Below, in pieces: positions 28,232-37,495 of a DNA stretch of 44,874 nt. The position numbers and the translations under genes were made by a program. The stretch covers positions 1 through 44,874 of the IMG/VR virus record IMGVR_UViG_3300033553_000049; one strand, given 5' to 3'. Each line of letters begins with the position of its first letter. Within the stretch, counting starts at the first letter, position 1. This DNA comes from a virus. The notes under the pieces are model-generated. The model did not search any database and was not told the origin of the DNA. It saw nothing but the letters and a program-made list of their open reading frames with translations.

Positions 28232-30411
28232 TAACGCGCCCCCCTGTTTCTGGTATCCAAATCTTGGACGTTAATTAACCCAGGGCGGGAACGTTCCTTT
28301 TCCGCTAGGATGGATCGAGACATAAGCTCGACGCCACTCATTTCAGTGGGGTCGTCAATAGAGAACTGCACCATCATAAAATCACTATCCGGCTGGCTTG
28401 GGTCTCTAATGTAAACAGGCTGCCCAACCTCATCCAGTAGCGTAGCCTTTATCCCGTCCTGGTCCAAAACCCATGTACCATTGCGAACCGACTCAAGATG
28501 CTTGGCAGGGTCTATAAATTCGTTCGCGCCAATCGGGGCCAACATTTCAGGAGAAATCCGCGCCATCACGCGACGGCCTTTCATCTCGATGTTGTCAGCT
28601 TCGCCCTTTGGCACGTACATATTAAATCCAGCGGTTGCATTTTTAGTGCTAGGAATGTCCAAAATATCGAACCGCCCAACAAGCGCATTTACAGCCGATG
28701 CAGAGGCTTGGTCCGCCGACTGCCCCCTAGACGCATAATACATCGCTAACGTCTCACCCGCCCCGCGCATGGCCTGCACGTTGCTATCCGTTGCCCCGCG
28801 TCCAAGTTCAGCCCTAGACCACGCAGCTAGCCCACTCTCAACGCTTGTGCCGATTGCCTTTTTATCGGCATCGGGGATAATCGCACCAAGGTTTTTAGGC
28901 CCGACCTTAAGCGCCGCCGCCATATCCTTCCGCGCCACAATATCGGTATCGCTGTCCATCGCGCCCAATACTGCATAATCAGGGGGCAATCCGTCCTTTA
29001 CAAGGTCACGGTAAGCACTTCCCCAATATGGGCCGTACTGTTGTTGCAAGGTCATCAGGGTGTCTGCGGCTTGCTCGGCTTTATCCGGGGCCGAAAGGTC
29101 GGCAATCAACGCCTTCGACACGTTTACAGGCAAAACCCTACGGTTATACTCAGGAATGCCCATAGCATCTTGAGCCGCCAAGGTCTTAGATGAATAATCC
29201 TTTAATGTTTGCCCGCCTTCGCCAGAATTAGCCGCTTGCCAAGACGCCGAAATCTCAGGGATTTGCAGCACATAACCAGCCGGGTCATCAAAACGTTTCT
29301 TTTTGATTAAATCCACCATGCGGGCCGCGCCTTCATAGGCTTGCTGTTGGTCAGCAAACCCCATGGAACCGGGGGCCGGGGCCATGCGGTCCAGCCTTGC
29401 TTGCATTTCTTGTGGGTTGGCGAATTTCACACTGTCCGTAAAGTTAAATGTTTCACGTGAAACATCGTCTTGACGTTTTAATTCCGCATATTGTTGGGGA
29501 TCAAAGGCATTTTTTGCCCGATCCATAAAATCAGACAAGCCCTGCCCTGTCGATGCAAGGCTGGCGAAATGATCCCGTGCCATAGAACCAAGTTCCGCAC
29601 GCTCCATCGCGCCCATGCGCTTGACTTCGCTTTCCGCACGCTGAATAAGCATCATGCGTTTATCAGACGGGATGAAATCAACGAATGAATTTGACTGCCC
29701 AAAGCTAGCGCCTTCCGGCCCCTGTTTCATGCCGGAACGAAGCGCCCCTAATTGCTGGGCCGGGGTCATAAGCTCCACTTTGCCGATGGCGTAGCTCTCA
29801 GCAAAGGTGCGGTTTTGACGTTGCGCCTCTTGTTCGCTCAAATACCCCTTGGCGACGGCACCATCAATGGCCTGACGGGTGGCGGAAAGTACCGCTTGCG
29901 CTGTCTCAGGGTTTGACGCCATTAAAGCGGTTTCGCGGTTTTGATCCAATAGGTCGTTGATATGCGCCCGGCCAGCGTCACGCTCACGTTCAACCGCGAT
30001 GCCAGAAATACGCGCCGACCCTTGGGCAATGTCGGTATTGGTGTATTGTTCAAACAATGCCCGCGTTTGATTATTGCCAATTTCAGAGGAAAACTTGCCG
30101 CGCACATCATTCAAGCGCTTTTCATAGCGGTCCTTTGCCGTGGCATAATCTTGATCTTGGGCAAACTCAGCATCCGCCTTTGCTTTTTCCTTCAAAAACC
30201 GACTTTGCGCCGTGGCGTAGTCTAATTTATCAATGCGGGCAAGCTCACGATCAGCAAACTGCCCAAACTCCTGAGCAGATTGAGCAGATTGAAGCGCCCC
30301 CTGTTGAACCGCGCGTTGCGTTTCTCCGGGATTTCTTACGGATTGAATGGGCCGTTGGGGTCCGGCGACCTGCCGTTCTCCAAATGCCTCTGCGCCGGGA
30401 AGTTTTACCAT
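28231..30411 (-). CDS. Internal virion protein (726 aa), helical
   Basis: A 726-aa largely alpha-helical protein. Residues 30-110 are Gln/Ala/Lys-rich coiled coil (RAVQQGALQSAQSAQEFGQF; FLKEKAKADAEFAQDQDYAT). The middle contains RAGHINDL-like helices and QSNSFVDFIPSDKRMMLIQR. The C-terminal part includes VPKGEADNIEMKGRRVMARI and IRDPSQPDSDFMMVQFS. Length, helical nature and gene order after the gp14-like gene fit a podoviral ejection protein. No enzyme motif is clear. It ends in TAATG coupling to the next gene. Confidence 0.55.
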   Translation of the reverse strand: MVKLPGAEAFGERQVAGPQRPIQSVRNPGETQRAVQQGALQSAQSAQEFGQFADRELARIDKLDYATAQSRFLKEKAKADAEFAQDQDYATAKDRYEKRLNDVRGKFSSEIGNNQTRALFEQYTNTDIAQGSARISGIAVERERDAGRAHINDLLDQNRETALMASNPETAQAVLSATRQAIDGAVAKGYLSEQEAQRQNRTFAESYAIGKVELMTPAQQLGALRSGMKQGPEGASFGQSNSFVDFIPSDKRMMLIQRAESEVKRMGAMERAELGSMARDHFASLASTGQGLSDFMDRAKNAFDPQQYAELKRQDDVSRETFNFTDSVKFANPQEMQARLDRMAPAPGSMGFADQQQAYEGAARMVDLIKKKRFDDPAGYVLQIPEISASWQAANSGEGGQTLKDYSSKTLAAQDAMGIPEYNRRVLPVNVSKALIADLSAPDKAEQAADTLMTLQQQYGPYWGSAYRDLVKDGLPPDYAVLGAMDSDTDIVARKDMAAALKVGPKNLGAIIPDADKKAIGTSVESGLAAWSRAELGRGATDSNVQAMRGAGETLAMYYASRGQSADQASASAVNALVGRFDILDIPSTKNATAGFNMYVPKGEADNIEMKGRRVMARISPEMLAPIGANEFIDPAKHLESVRNGTWVLDQDGIKATLLDEVGQPVYIRDPSQPDSDFMMVQFSIDDPTEMSGVELMSRSILAEKERSRPGLINVQDLDTRNRGAR

Positions 30412-30998
30412 TATGTGAATGTCCCCGTGTATGGGTTTCCGGCTTCAACACGTGGTGCGTTCAATGTGCTTGAGCCTCCTTCGGGGTAATATTTCCCGTA
30501 AAGACTACCCGCCGATCCAGCACCGCCTAATAGCGTTCCAGCGGCTTGCATATACCCGGCACGTTCCCGCGCCTTTCCGGCCCGCATAGCCTCAGCGCCT
30601 TCAAAGCTGCTAAGATCGGCACCTTGCTCAAGTGACCGAGCGCGCTCCTCCCCGATATAAAGGTCTTGAAGCGCACGATATTCGCCCTCTTTTGCAATAT
30701 CACCAGATAGCGTGATGATGCCGGGATCAGTGGCACCGCCGCCAGATGCCGCCGCACGGGCCTGTAGCTGGCTCTGAATGAGCCTTTCCTGTTTCCGGGT
30801 AACTTGGAGCCTCTGCTGTGAAGCCGCACGCTCCTGCCCCGCCTTAACGCGCTGTTGCTGGGCTTCGTATTCCGCCGCCTGTTGACGGGCCGCGCCCTCT
30901 TGGGCAGCAGCCTTTGCCGCCGTGGCTTGCGCCGACGCTTGCATAATGGTGGAGCCAACGGACGCGGCGATCATGGCAATGCTCATCGGGTCTGCCAT
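30411..30998 (-). CDS. Internal core protein, T7 gp14-like
   Basis: A 195-aa protein with a hydrophobic N-terminus (MSIAMIAASVGSTIMQASAQ), then a long Ala/Gln/Arg-rich helix (AAQEGAARQQAAEYEAQQQR). A Gly/Ser-rich C-terminal stretch near ASGGGATDPGI and AAGTLLGGAGSAGS follows, ending NPYTGTFT. This size and composition are typical of the smallest ejection protein (gp14-like), which inserts in the outer membrane. It overlaps the upstream GNAT gene by 16 bp. Confidence 0.65.
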   Translation of the reverse strand: MADPMSIAMIAASVGSTIMQASAQATAAKAAAQEGAARQQAAEYEAQQQRVKAGQERAASQQRLQVTRKQERLIQSQLQARAAASGGGATDPGIITLSGDIAKEGEYRALQDLYIGEERARSLEQGADLSSFEGAEAMRAGKARERAGYMQAAGTLLGGAGSAGSLYGKYYPEGGSSTLNAPRVEAGNPYTGTFT

Positions 30999-31345
30999 TT
31001 GTACGTCCTCTCGCCAATGTGCTCAAATCCAAGCCGTTCCAACAAAGCGCACGATCCATCAAACTTTTCAGATGCAACGGCAAAACAGGTTTTGCCTTTA
31101 ACGATATTCATAATCTCTAAAGCGCCCCTCGCCAGCGTCATCGGGAACCTACGCATTTCTGGCCTAAATTCAGAAAACACAACGGGTACTTTCCCACAGT
31201 GCGACACAGGATAATATATACCACCTATGCCTAGAATTTCACCATTTAAATCAGCAACAACGGCGCGAAATGACCAGTTTTTTTGCACCCCATAGAATGC
31301 GTCAATATCGGCCTTCGTCGCTGGCCTAATCTTAGGGTGCGCCAT
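30983..31345 (-). CDS. GNAT-like acetyltransferase in the virion module
   Basis: Start at 31345 (MAHPKIRPATKADIDAFYG), a 14-bp overlap with the gp12-like gene; the frame upstream is antisense-like. The 120-aa protein has the GNAT pattern: N-terminal IRPATKADIDAF, a strand VVADLNGEILGIGGIYY, and a C-terminal CALLERLGFEHIGERTY motif typical of this fold. The acetyl-CoA loop (Q/RxxGxG/A) is not clear; RRFPMTLARGALEIM lies at its place, so activity is uncertain. GNAT-like genes at this position occur in other podoviruses and may modify a virion or host protein. Confidence 0.65.
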   Translation of the reverse strand: MAHPKIRPATKADIDAFYGVQKNWSFRAVVADLNGEILGIGGIYYPVSHCGKVPVVFSEFRPEMRRFPMTLARGALEIMNIVKGKTCFAVASEKFDGSCALLERLGFEHIGERTYKWQTR

Positions 31346-34043
31346 CGTCGGTATCCAATCCAATAACAGCCGCCAAAATGGTGGCAGGGCGCGGAGCGTA
31401 AGACTGTAAACACACCCGCGAGTTAATCTCGCTATCGCCCGCAAACGAAATCGGCGGGAAATCATAAGTCGTATAAACCGTGTCAATCGTTACAGCATTG
31501 CCGTTCACAACTTGCGGCAAGCTCTGCAATGCATCAAAGCTCTTCCCGTACTTAACACCTTTATGATGCATGTAGCGGCCAATAATCGCGATACTTGATA
31601 CCCGTTGGCGCTGCGAAAGCGAAGTCCCCAGCGCCGCGTCATAGGATAGTTTCGCGCTCTTGAACGATGCGGTATAGGCCAGCCCGACAACCCCCGTGGT
31701 AGCAACATAAGCGGCACCTCCATCGGTTAGGGTGATCTGACCAGATCCGTTTACCGTGAATGTGGCAATATCCCCGTTTGCATCATCAAGGCATTTCCCA
31801 TCGGCCCAAACCACAACCGTTTCACCGACCAAATGCGTCAAGCCAGTGACCGTCGCACTAGCCGGGGCGTTGGTGAATGTGATGAAACTGTCGGCTTGCT
31901 TATTCAGCGTTCCGCCAATGCACTCGCTTTCCTTTGCCCACTTTTCCAGATACCGAACAGTGCCAGCGGTTACAGTGCGCTTAACCACATAATAGACCTG
32001 ATCTTCAATGGTCCCCGGCATAACGAGAACGTCCTCAACTTCGTCACCAGTTGCCGTATCCACAAGCACCCACGCCACCACATTTTCGGCGCGGTCAAAA
32101 ACCAAAATTGCGACATCACCAGTTTCCAAAACACAATGAATGCGCGTGTCAGGCTTGCGCTGTACTGCAATCGCAGTTATTCCGCCTTCCAACAACTCCG
32201 GCGACATAACCGATAGATCCTCGGCCTTATAGTCCCCGTAGGCGGTATCAGGCGTAAGGCTATAAAGCCGTGTCGTGGATTTGTCGATAAACAGCCCTTG
32301 CGTATCAAACTTGATCGCAGCAATGGACGTTGAACCCTGCGTCGATGCGTCTTTAATGCTGAAATTTGTACTGGTCAAAGGCTCGTCGAATGCCGACGAC
32401 CGAACTGCCTTTTCCGACATATCGGTTCCAATCAACAATCGAAGCAATGGCAGCAGCCAGTTAATATGATCGACGGGGCCATCACCAATAGAACGGTTAA
32501 TCGGTGCACTATCACCCTCGACAAAATCATCAAAGCTATAAAATGCGTCGGATACAGACCCCCATAGCTTGTCCTTGCCCGTCCACCACAAACGCCCTTC
32601 ATAGAACGTAACGGCAGACGGATACCCAGCATAAGACGACCACGGGCTTTCCCACCACACATTCGTCGCAGTCGTGCCGCCGAGGTTCTTGAGAACTGCC
32701 GCCGAAACAGACGTGGCGCTCGAAAAAGCCGTAACCCGGCATACGCCAGTAATTGATCCAGCCGCGTATTCAATCAATAATTCAGCAGTTCCGCTTGTAA
32801 AATCGCCGGTATCTACCCCAATACGATAGTAAATCTCTTGGTTATCTAGGCCATCGTTATACGAAATTGAGGCGTTTGTCGTGTAAGTCGTGACATCAAC
32901 CCACGCCCCCGGCTCACCGATAGACCTTTGCAGCGTAACCGTGGCAGACCATGTGCCAGTTCTGGTAATGGTGAATGCGCGGCCCGTGCCAGTGCTTGAA
33001 ACTCGGATATAATCGGACCATTGGGCCTCTGCCGTAACATCAACCTCGACACGCTGCCCAACGCTTTCCAGCCTGTACAATTCGCCAACATCGCCAGACC
33101 TAAATGTAGCCTGGGAAGCCGTCAGAGTAATGTCGCCTGAAATCGCGCTCGGAGTGATCCTAACAGGCCCAGTGTTTTCCGCGCCAAAAGGCCCGTCCTT
33201 TGTTTCATAAACAGCAAATGACCATGAAGCATTATCGCGGCGCTCGATCTTTCTTTGGGAATACCCGTCACATGCCAAAAATACAACATCCCCGGATTGT
33301 GCAAAGCGTATCATGGATAAATCCGCCTCAACGTACGGGGTCGTCAGTTCCAGCGTTCCAGCCGCTTCAACCGTGATGCTATCCACCAGCGAAGCCGCCT
33401 GACTGCTATTGGAAACCTTTATATGGAAATTGCCCGTAGGGGTAAATGCCAGCGAGTGAGTGCCAGTGTCAAGTGTCGTTTCGGTAACATATTGCTCACC
33501 ACCCGCCGATGATCCGACACGGAATAAAACGGGGCCGCGATTGACCACAACACGGAGCGCGTGGACGATATTCTGATTTTCAGCCGCAACCGTCACCTCC
33601 TGAGTGCGTGCAGCGAAAGTAAACCCGCCCCCAATTAACGAGAGATAACCGCCCGTAAGCCATGCAGAAGTCGCCCCTGATTCGTCCGCATCGGTCCAGC
33701 TCGCAACATCGCTTGTAAATGTTCCATTTGTTACAGTAGTCGTGACGCTTGGACGCGTGATTAGGCTATCGCTAACCCTCACCCGCATCGTTAAATCCGT
33801 CATTTCGATGATCGCCAAATCATCAAAAGCGAAAACGAACGGCAACGGCTTCATCACATTATTGCCCTCAGTAGCCCCGATGTATTGCCAGCCAGGGCGC
33901 AACATCATGGAGCCAAGAAGGCGAGGCACATAGTTCGTCTGTGTTTCCGCACTTAACGCCGCCCGCTTAATATCTGAACGAGCAAACGCAAGCGGGGATA
34001 TGACGCCACGGTTGAAGGCAAGGAGAGGGACGTTGACGGCCAT
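31332..34043 (-). CDS. Tail tubular protein B (nozzle), T7 gp12-like
   Basis: A 903-aa beta-rich protein. The N-terminus LLAFNRGVISPLAFARSDIK, then AETQTNYVPRLLGSMMLRPG, is the signature of podoviral nozzle proteins. Further recognisable parts are YPSAVTFYEGRLWWTGK, WGSVSDAFYSFDDFVEGDSA, AFDEPLTSTNFSIKD and the late segment YLEKWAKESECIGG. The length is typical. It forms the distal tail tube below the gp11-like adaptor, whose gene is immediately upstream with no gap. Confidence 0.85.
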   Translation of the reverse strand: MAVNVPLLAFNRGVISPLAFARSDIKRAALSAETQTNYVPRLLGSMMLRPGWQYIGATEGNNVMKPLPFVFAFDDLAIIEMTDLTMRVRVSDSLITRPSVTTTVTNGTFTSDVASWTDADESGATSAWLTGGYLSLIGGGFTFAARTQEVTVAAENQNIVHALRVVVNRGPVLFRVGSSAGGEQYVTETTLDTGTHSLAFTPTGNFHIKVSNSSQAASLVDSITVEAAGTLELTTPYVEADLSMIRFAQSGDVVFLACDGYSQRKIERRDNASWSFAVYETKDGPFGAENTGPVRITPSAISGDITLTASQATFRSGDVGELYRLESVGQRVEVDVTAEAQWSDYIRVSSTGTGRAFTITRTGTWSATVTLQRSIGEPGAWVDVTTYTTNASISYNDGLDNQEIYYRIGVDTGDFTSGTAELLIEYAAGSITGVCRVTAFSSATSVSAAVLKNLGGTTATNVWWESPWSSYAGYPSAVTFYEGRLWWTGKDKLWGSVSDAFYSFDDFVEGDSAPINRSIGDGPVDHINWLLPLLRLLIGTDMSEKAVRSSAFDEPLTSTNFSIKDASTQGSTSIAAIKFDTQGLFIDKSTTRLYSLTPDTAYGDYKAEDLSVMSPELLEGGITAIAVQRKPDTRIHCVLETGDVAILVFDRAENVVAWVLVDTATGDEVEDVLVMPGTIEDQVYYVVKRTVTAGTVRYLEKWAKESECIGGTLNKQADSFITFTNAPASATVTGLTHLVGETVVVWADGKCLDDANGDIATFTVNGSGQITLTDGGAAYVATTGVVGLAYTASFKSAKLSYDAALGTSLSQRQRVSSIAIIGRYMHHKGVKYGKSFDALQSLPQVVNGNAVTIDTVYTTYDFPPISFAGDSEINSRVCLQSYAPRPATILAAVIGLDTDDGAP

Positions 34044-34679
34044 TTAGCGAGTGCGCCCCCTGCCACTGTATGAACGGCCACTACGCCGCGCCCCAGCCCA
34101 CCCGTTTTCAGGCATGAATTTGACGCCCTCGTTCATTGCATCTTTGGAAAGAGCATCTTTCTTGGCCTTGTTGTACGCCTTCTCAATTTCTGTACGCTTC
34201 ACATTGGCCTGTAAAATACGGTATCTGGCCTCGTTGGCTAAGTGCGCCTCAACGAATTTGACAAAGCTCTGCGGCCATTTCCCGTAATCATAACCATAGG
34301 ACGTGTCATTTGAGACGTAACGAATATACAGGGTGTCATTATCACAGAACCAGTAATCCGCCTCGTCTTTGTAAGAGCGATCCGTCAGAAGGCAATAGAA
34401 CCGATCGTCCGACGCCAGTGAAACGGTGCGCAGCCAATCGGTAGGCTTATCAAACGCCCGTTGGAAGCCGAAATCAGGCTCAACGCCCGTGTTGTATGAA
34501 GCCTCAACGGTGCGGATAGCAAAGTTCCAATACCCCGCCTCTAGGCAAGCATCCCGTGCGCCGTCACTCCAAATATCATCCAGCACATAACGCGGCTCAA
34601 CGTCCTCGGTCAAGGACGATAGCTTGCTCTGACCGAGGATGCGAAGCGCACCGTTATATAGGGTGAGTTGGCTTGCCAT
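34044..34679 (-). CDS. Tail tubular protein A (adaptor), T7 gp11-like
   Basis: A 211-aa helical protein starting MASQLTLYNGALRILGQSKL. Then SLTEDVEPRYVLDDIWSDG and CLEAGYWNFAIRTVEASYN are the motifs of the gp11/gp4-type head-tail adaptor. A WLRTVSLASDDRFY segment and a basic C-terminus (RRSGRSYSGRGRTR) follow. It forms the ring between the portal and the nozzle. It abuts the gp12-like gene exactly and lies 1 bp after the upstream structural gene. Confidence 0.85.
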   Translation of the reverse strand: MASQLTLYNGALRILGQSKLSSLTEDVEPRYVLDDIWSDGARDACLEAGYWNFAIRTVEASYNTGVEPDFGFQRAFDKPTDWLRTVSLASDDRFYCLLTDRSYKDEADYWFCDNDTLYIRYVSNDTSYGYDYGKWPQSFVKFVEAHLANEARYRILQANVKRTEIEKAYNKAKKDALSKDAMNEGVKFMPENGWAGARRSGRSYSGRGRTR

Positions 34680-34680
34680 G

Positions 34681-35106
34681 TTACGCTGCCAATGCTTTCA
34701 GGTGTTCCGCCATGTAAGATGCGGCCAATTGCTTGTCGGCAAAGCCGTCTTTCAGCACTTCCCCGGTTTTGGTGTTCACAACGCCGAACTTTGCGCTCGG
34801 GCCGCGCCATTTTACTTCGTGCGTGTCGGTAACAATGGCATCGACATCAACGGCATCAAGCTCGATGAATGAAAGCTGTTTGACCTTCACTTCGTTTTGC
34901 GCCGTGAAAATAACCATCAATTCCGCATACCATGCCCCATCCTCCGGCATGACTTCCAGCCGATCCAACGGCTTCAACAGACGCGCGACATGACGCCAGT
35001 ATGTCGGGTCAAGCATGGCTTCAATCTTGGTTCCGGCTTCCGGCGTAACCATGTGGATCGTGCGCTTGTATTCGGCGGGAACAATGCGATGTGCGTTAAT
35101 GCTCAT
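34681..35106 (-). CDS. Hypothetical virion-module protein (141 aa)
   Basis: Start ATG at 35106, preceded at 6 bases by GGAGG; an alternative TTG 12 bases upstream is weaker. The product, MSINAHRIVPAEYKRTIHMV, contains DPTYWRHVARLLKPLDRLEV and a strand-rich middle, then FGVVNTKTGEVLKDGFADK. It ends in a helix (LAASYMAEHLKALAA). It is conserved in position in similar podoviruses, between the capsid-decoration gene and the tail adaptor. A head-completion or connector role is plausible; no domain is certain. Confidence 0.5.
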   Translation of the reverse strand: MSINAHRIVPAEYKRTIHMVTPEAGTKIEAMLDPTYWRHVARLLKPLDRLEVMPEDGAWYAELMVIFTAQNEVKVKQLSFIELDAVDVDAIVTDTHEVKWRGPSAKFGVVNTKTGEVLKDGFADKQLAASYMAEHLKALAA

Positions 35107-35174
35107 GTGAGCCTCCAAAGAAAAGGGGCGGACACAACGGCCCGCCCCAAAGGTTAATGCTATTAACGACTGAA

Positions 35175-35465
35175 TTAGTCGCTATTGGTGGCAGACCCAA
35201 CAACGGTGCCGTCGCTCAAGTCAACAGCGCCAGGGTAAGTGCTGGAAACCGTTACGACCTTGTGCATGGTCAATGCAGTTGCAGTCGTGGTCGAGTCCTT
35301 ATGGTACACAATGTCGTTGACCTTCATGCCGAGAGCGCCGCCATTGGTGATGAACCCGGAAGCGTCAGCAGCAGCCGTAGCATCAGCCGAGGTATGGTAC
35401 CAAATGCGAGGCCCGGCAATCGCTTGAAGGATGCAAGACGGGGGAGCAGAAGTCGAATAAGCCAT
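35175..35465 (-). CDS. Small capsid-associated protein (decoration-like)
   Basis: A 96-aa beta-rich protein beginning MAYSTSAPPSCILQAIAGPR and followed by IWYHTSADATAAADASGF, GALGMKVNDIVYH and a Thr/Val-rich strand end. Proteins of this size and with this pattern sit just after the major capsid gene in related phages and are considered head-fibre or decoration proteins. The gene starts 15 bp after the capsid stop, with a GGAGG site, so strong translation is expected. Assignment is by context and pattern. Confidence 0.55.
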   Translation of the reverse strand: MAYSTSAPPSCILQAIAGPRIWYHTSADATAAADASGFITNGGALGMKVNDIVYHKDSTTTATALTMHKVVTVSSTYPGAVDLSDGTVVGSATNSD

Positions 35466-35480
35466 TTGTCAGGCCTCCTA

Positions 35481-36320
35481 TTAGCTAGCTGCGAAGCCAG
35501 AGCCGTCATGGACGACCTGAACTACGCCAGTGTTTTGCAACAGTTTGGAACCCATGTTAACCGACGCACGAGCGTAGGAATAACCCTGCTCTTCGTCATA
35601 GCCGACCGGGGTCTGTAAACCAGCTTTGTCAACGGCATGGCCGATGGCGTTACGATGGAAGAAGTAGCACTTCTCCGCCGACGTCGCCTTGCCCGTCAAG
35701 CGGGTGGACGTGATCCAGTTGAAGCCGCACCAGCGCAACATACGCATGGCCGGGCCTTCAAACGGCTTCATATCCACATAATCAGCCGAGGAAAATTCCT
35801 TGGTCTGCATCATGTAGGCGCGGAAAGCCGGGGTCACTACCGCAAACAGGTTTTCGGTGTCTTCAACGTCAACGTCGCTGTTGCCCAAGATAGCCAGAGC
35901 GTGCATACAGGTTTCAAGGCTTGCCGTGGTGGCCGCGCCCGTATCCTGAGTTGCAGTATCGAGCTGAGCGATAATGTCATCATCAATCTTGCGATTGAGA
36001 ACGGCCATCGTCGTTTGCTGCATGATCGCATTCTGGTCGCCCTGAGATGCGAAAATGTTGAAATCGGTCTTGCGTACTAGATCATGCCATTCCGCCAACG
36101 TGGCAGAGGTTTGGGTCAGATCGTCGGCGCGGGCCGGGATCAAACCGTTAACGCCACGGGTAACGGCAGAAGCGCCGCCGGAACCAGCAACCAAGAACGT
36201 GGCGGTGTTGCCCTTAATGACGCTTTCGGTCAGGACACAAGCACGCAGCTTGCTTTGAAGCTGTTCAAAGGACTGAACGAACTCCTGACGGTATTGAGTT
36301 TGAAATGCGGTATCAGACAT
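35481..36320 (-). CDS. Major capsid protein
   Basis: A 279-aa protein of HK97-fold type. N-terminal helix FQTQYRQEFVQSFEQLQSKL; then TATFLVAGSGGASAVTRGVN. A DLVRKTDFNIFASQGDQNAI segment and DDDIIAQLDTATQD spine-helix region follow, then the late motif YVDMKPFEGPAMRMLRWCGF. The C-terminal strand VGYDEEQGYSYARASVNMG is typical of podoviral capsid proteins of this group. It lies after the scaffold gene, with its own strong promoter at 36506-36534, which fits the need for high expression. Confidence 0.85.
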   Translation of the reverse strand: MSDTAFQTQYRQEFVQSFEQLQSKLRACVLTESVIKGNTATFLVAGSGGASAVTRGVNGLIPARADDLTQTSATLAEWHDLVRKTDFNIFASQGDQNAIMQQTTMAVLNRKIDDDIIAQLDTATQDTGAATTASLETCMHALAILGNSDVDVEDTENLFAVVTPAFRAYMMQTKEFSSADYVDMKPFEGPAMRMLRWCGFNWITSTRLTGKATSAEKCYFFHRNAIGHAVDKAGLQTPVGYDEEQGYSYARASVNMGSKLLQNTGVVQVVHDGSGFAAS

Positions 36321-36505
36321 AGCTAAAACTCCATCGTTTGCACAAAGTTAAGGAAGTGCGTACTTCGATGGGTTTCCCGTTGCGTCTGCCTTATCGCGGG
36401 TTGCCAGTAAACCGGGCCGCTATGGCTTTGCTTCGGTGCCTCGTTCGACGCGAATACGTGGTCTATTTGCGTCGGAGCCGCTTGCGCGGGTTGTCCGATG
36501 TTGCA

Positions 36506-36534
36506 AATAAACCACGCTGTGACATTTTTGTCAA
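36506..36534 (-). promoter_or_regulatory. Late promoter of the capsid gene
   Basis: On the minus strand TTGACA (perfect) is 17 bases from TTTATT, preceded by TGG as an extended -10. The transcript would enter the capsid gene after about 180 bases; this 218-bp gap (36321-36538) holds no other gene. The -35 lies in an inverted repeat TGACAaaaaTGTCA that could be an operator. The element resembles the promoter at 43895-43924. Confidence 0.75.
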
Positions 36535-36538
36535 CGCC

Positions 36539-37495
36539 TTATTTCTTGATCTTGTTCTCGATATCAATCAATTCACGATACCGCGCTTTCAGGTCTTTCG
36601 CCTTCGGGCCTTTCCAATAGTCCGAGGTGCGGACGGCCATCATCTTTTCAATTTCTTGCTTTTCCGAGACAAGGCTAGACAGAGCCGCCTGACCGCCGCC
36701 GGGTACAATCGTCGAAAGCGGGTTAGTTTCCTCTTGCAACTGCATAAACCAGCGCAAAACGCCCTCATTGTTCGCCAATGGCGTGCCGTCGCCTAAACGA
36801 GCGCCCGCGATCAAAGCGCCCACACCTTCCGGCGCGGTATTCATCCACTGGTTAAGAGCCGCCACCCGCTTACGGTACTCGGCAGGGCCAAACTCGGCGC
36901 GGAGACGGTCTTCGGTTTCAGCTCTGGTTTCATCGTCACGGATAGATTGAGCCGCCGCGCTTTCGTCTAAGCCATCGTAATAAGCCTCAAGCGCCGCTTT
37001 AACGGTTCCGTTATCGGCATTGATGCTGTGCATTCGCTTCAAGAAGCTATCGACGGCGGGCTTTTCGTTCTCACCAATGACAAGCCCATTTGAAAGGGTT
37101 GTATCGTATTTTCCCCACGTTTCAGGGATAGCATTCGATTTACGCCATTCGGCCTTTTCGTCATCGCTACCGTCAACCGGGAACGGGTCTTTCAACTGGC
37201 CGGATGAAATCTTCTTTTCCGCATTCCGCCATGCGTTGTGCATATCCTTCGGGCTTTTGAAGCGTTGGAGCCGCTTAAGCTCCTTTTCATCTTCGCCCGC
37301 CATTTCCTCGCGCCAGTTCTCGGGGAACGTGGCCGGGGTAGCAACGGGGACTTCCTCTCCGGGCTTAAAGAACTTCGGCTCTTCCCCACCTACGGGCGCG
37401 GGAGCGGTTTCGTTTGGGTTTGCCGCAACAATCGCGGCAGCGTTTACATCAACAGTCTCGGCGCTGTTTCCAGGTTGTCCGACTTGTTCGGTCAT
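36539..37495 (-). CDS. Capsid assembly scaffolding protein
   Basis: A 318-aa acidic protein. The N-terminal 60 residues are unstructured, Pro/Ala/Glu-rich (AAIVAANPNETAPAPVGGEE). FPENWREEMAGEDEKELKRL and FKSPKDMHNAWRNAEKKIS follow, a motif common to podovirus scaffolds. The C-terminal 100 residues are helical and end in basic residues (KDLKARYRELIDIENKIKK), the typical capsid-binding tail. Position just before the capsid gene and the disordered acidic start support the call. Confidence 0.8.
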   Translation of the reverse strand: MTEQVGQPGNSAETVDVNAAAIVAANPNETAPAPVGGEEPKFFKPGEEVPVATPATFPENWREEMAGEDEKELKRLQRFKSPKDMHNAWRNAEKKISSGQLKDPFPVDGSDDEKAEWRKSNAIPETWGKYDTTLSNGLVIGENEKPAVDSFLKRMHSINADNGTVKAALEAYYDGLDESAAAQSIRDDETRAETEDRLRAEFGPAEYRKRVAALNQWMNTAPEGVGALIAGARLGDGTPLANNEGVLRWFMQLQEETNPLSTIVPGGGQAALSSLVSEKQEIEKMMAVRTSDYWKGPKAKDLKARYRELIDIENKIKK

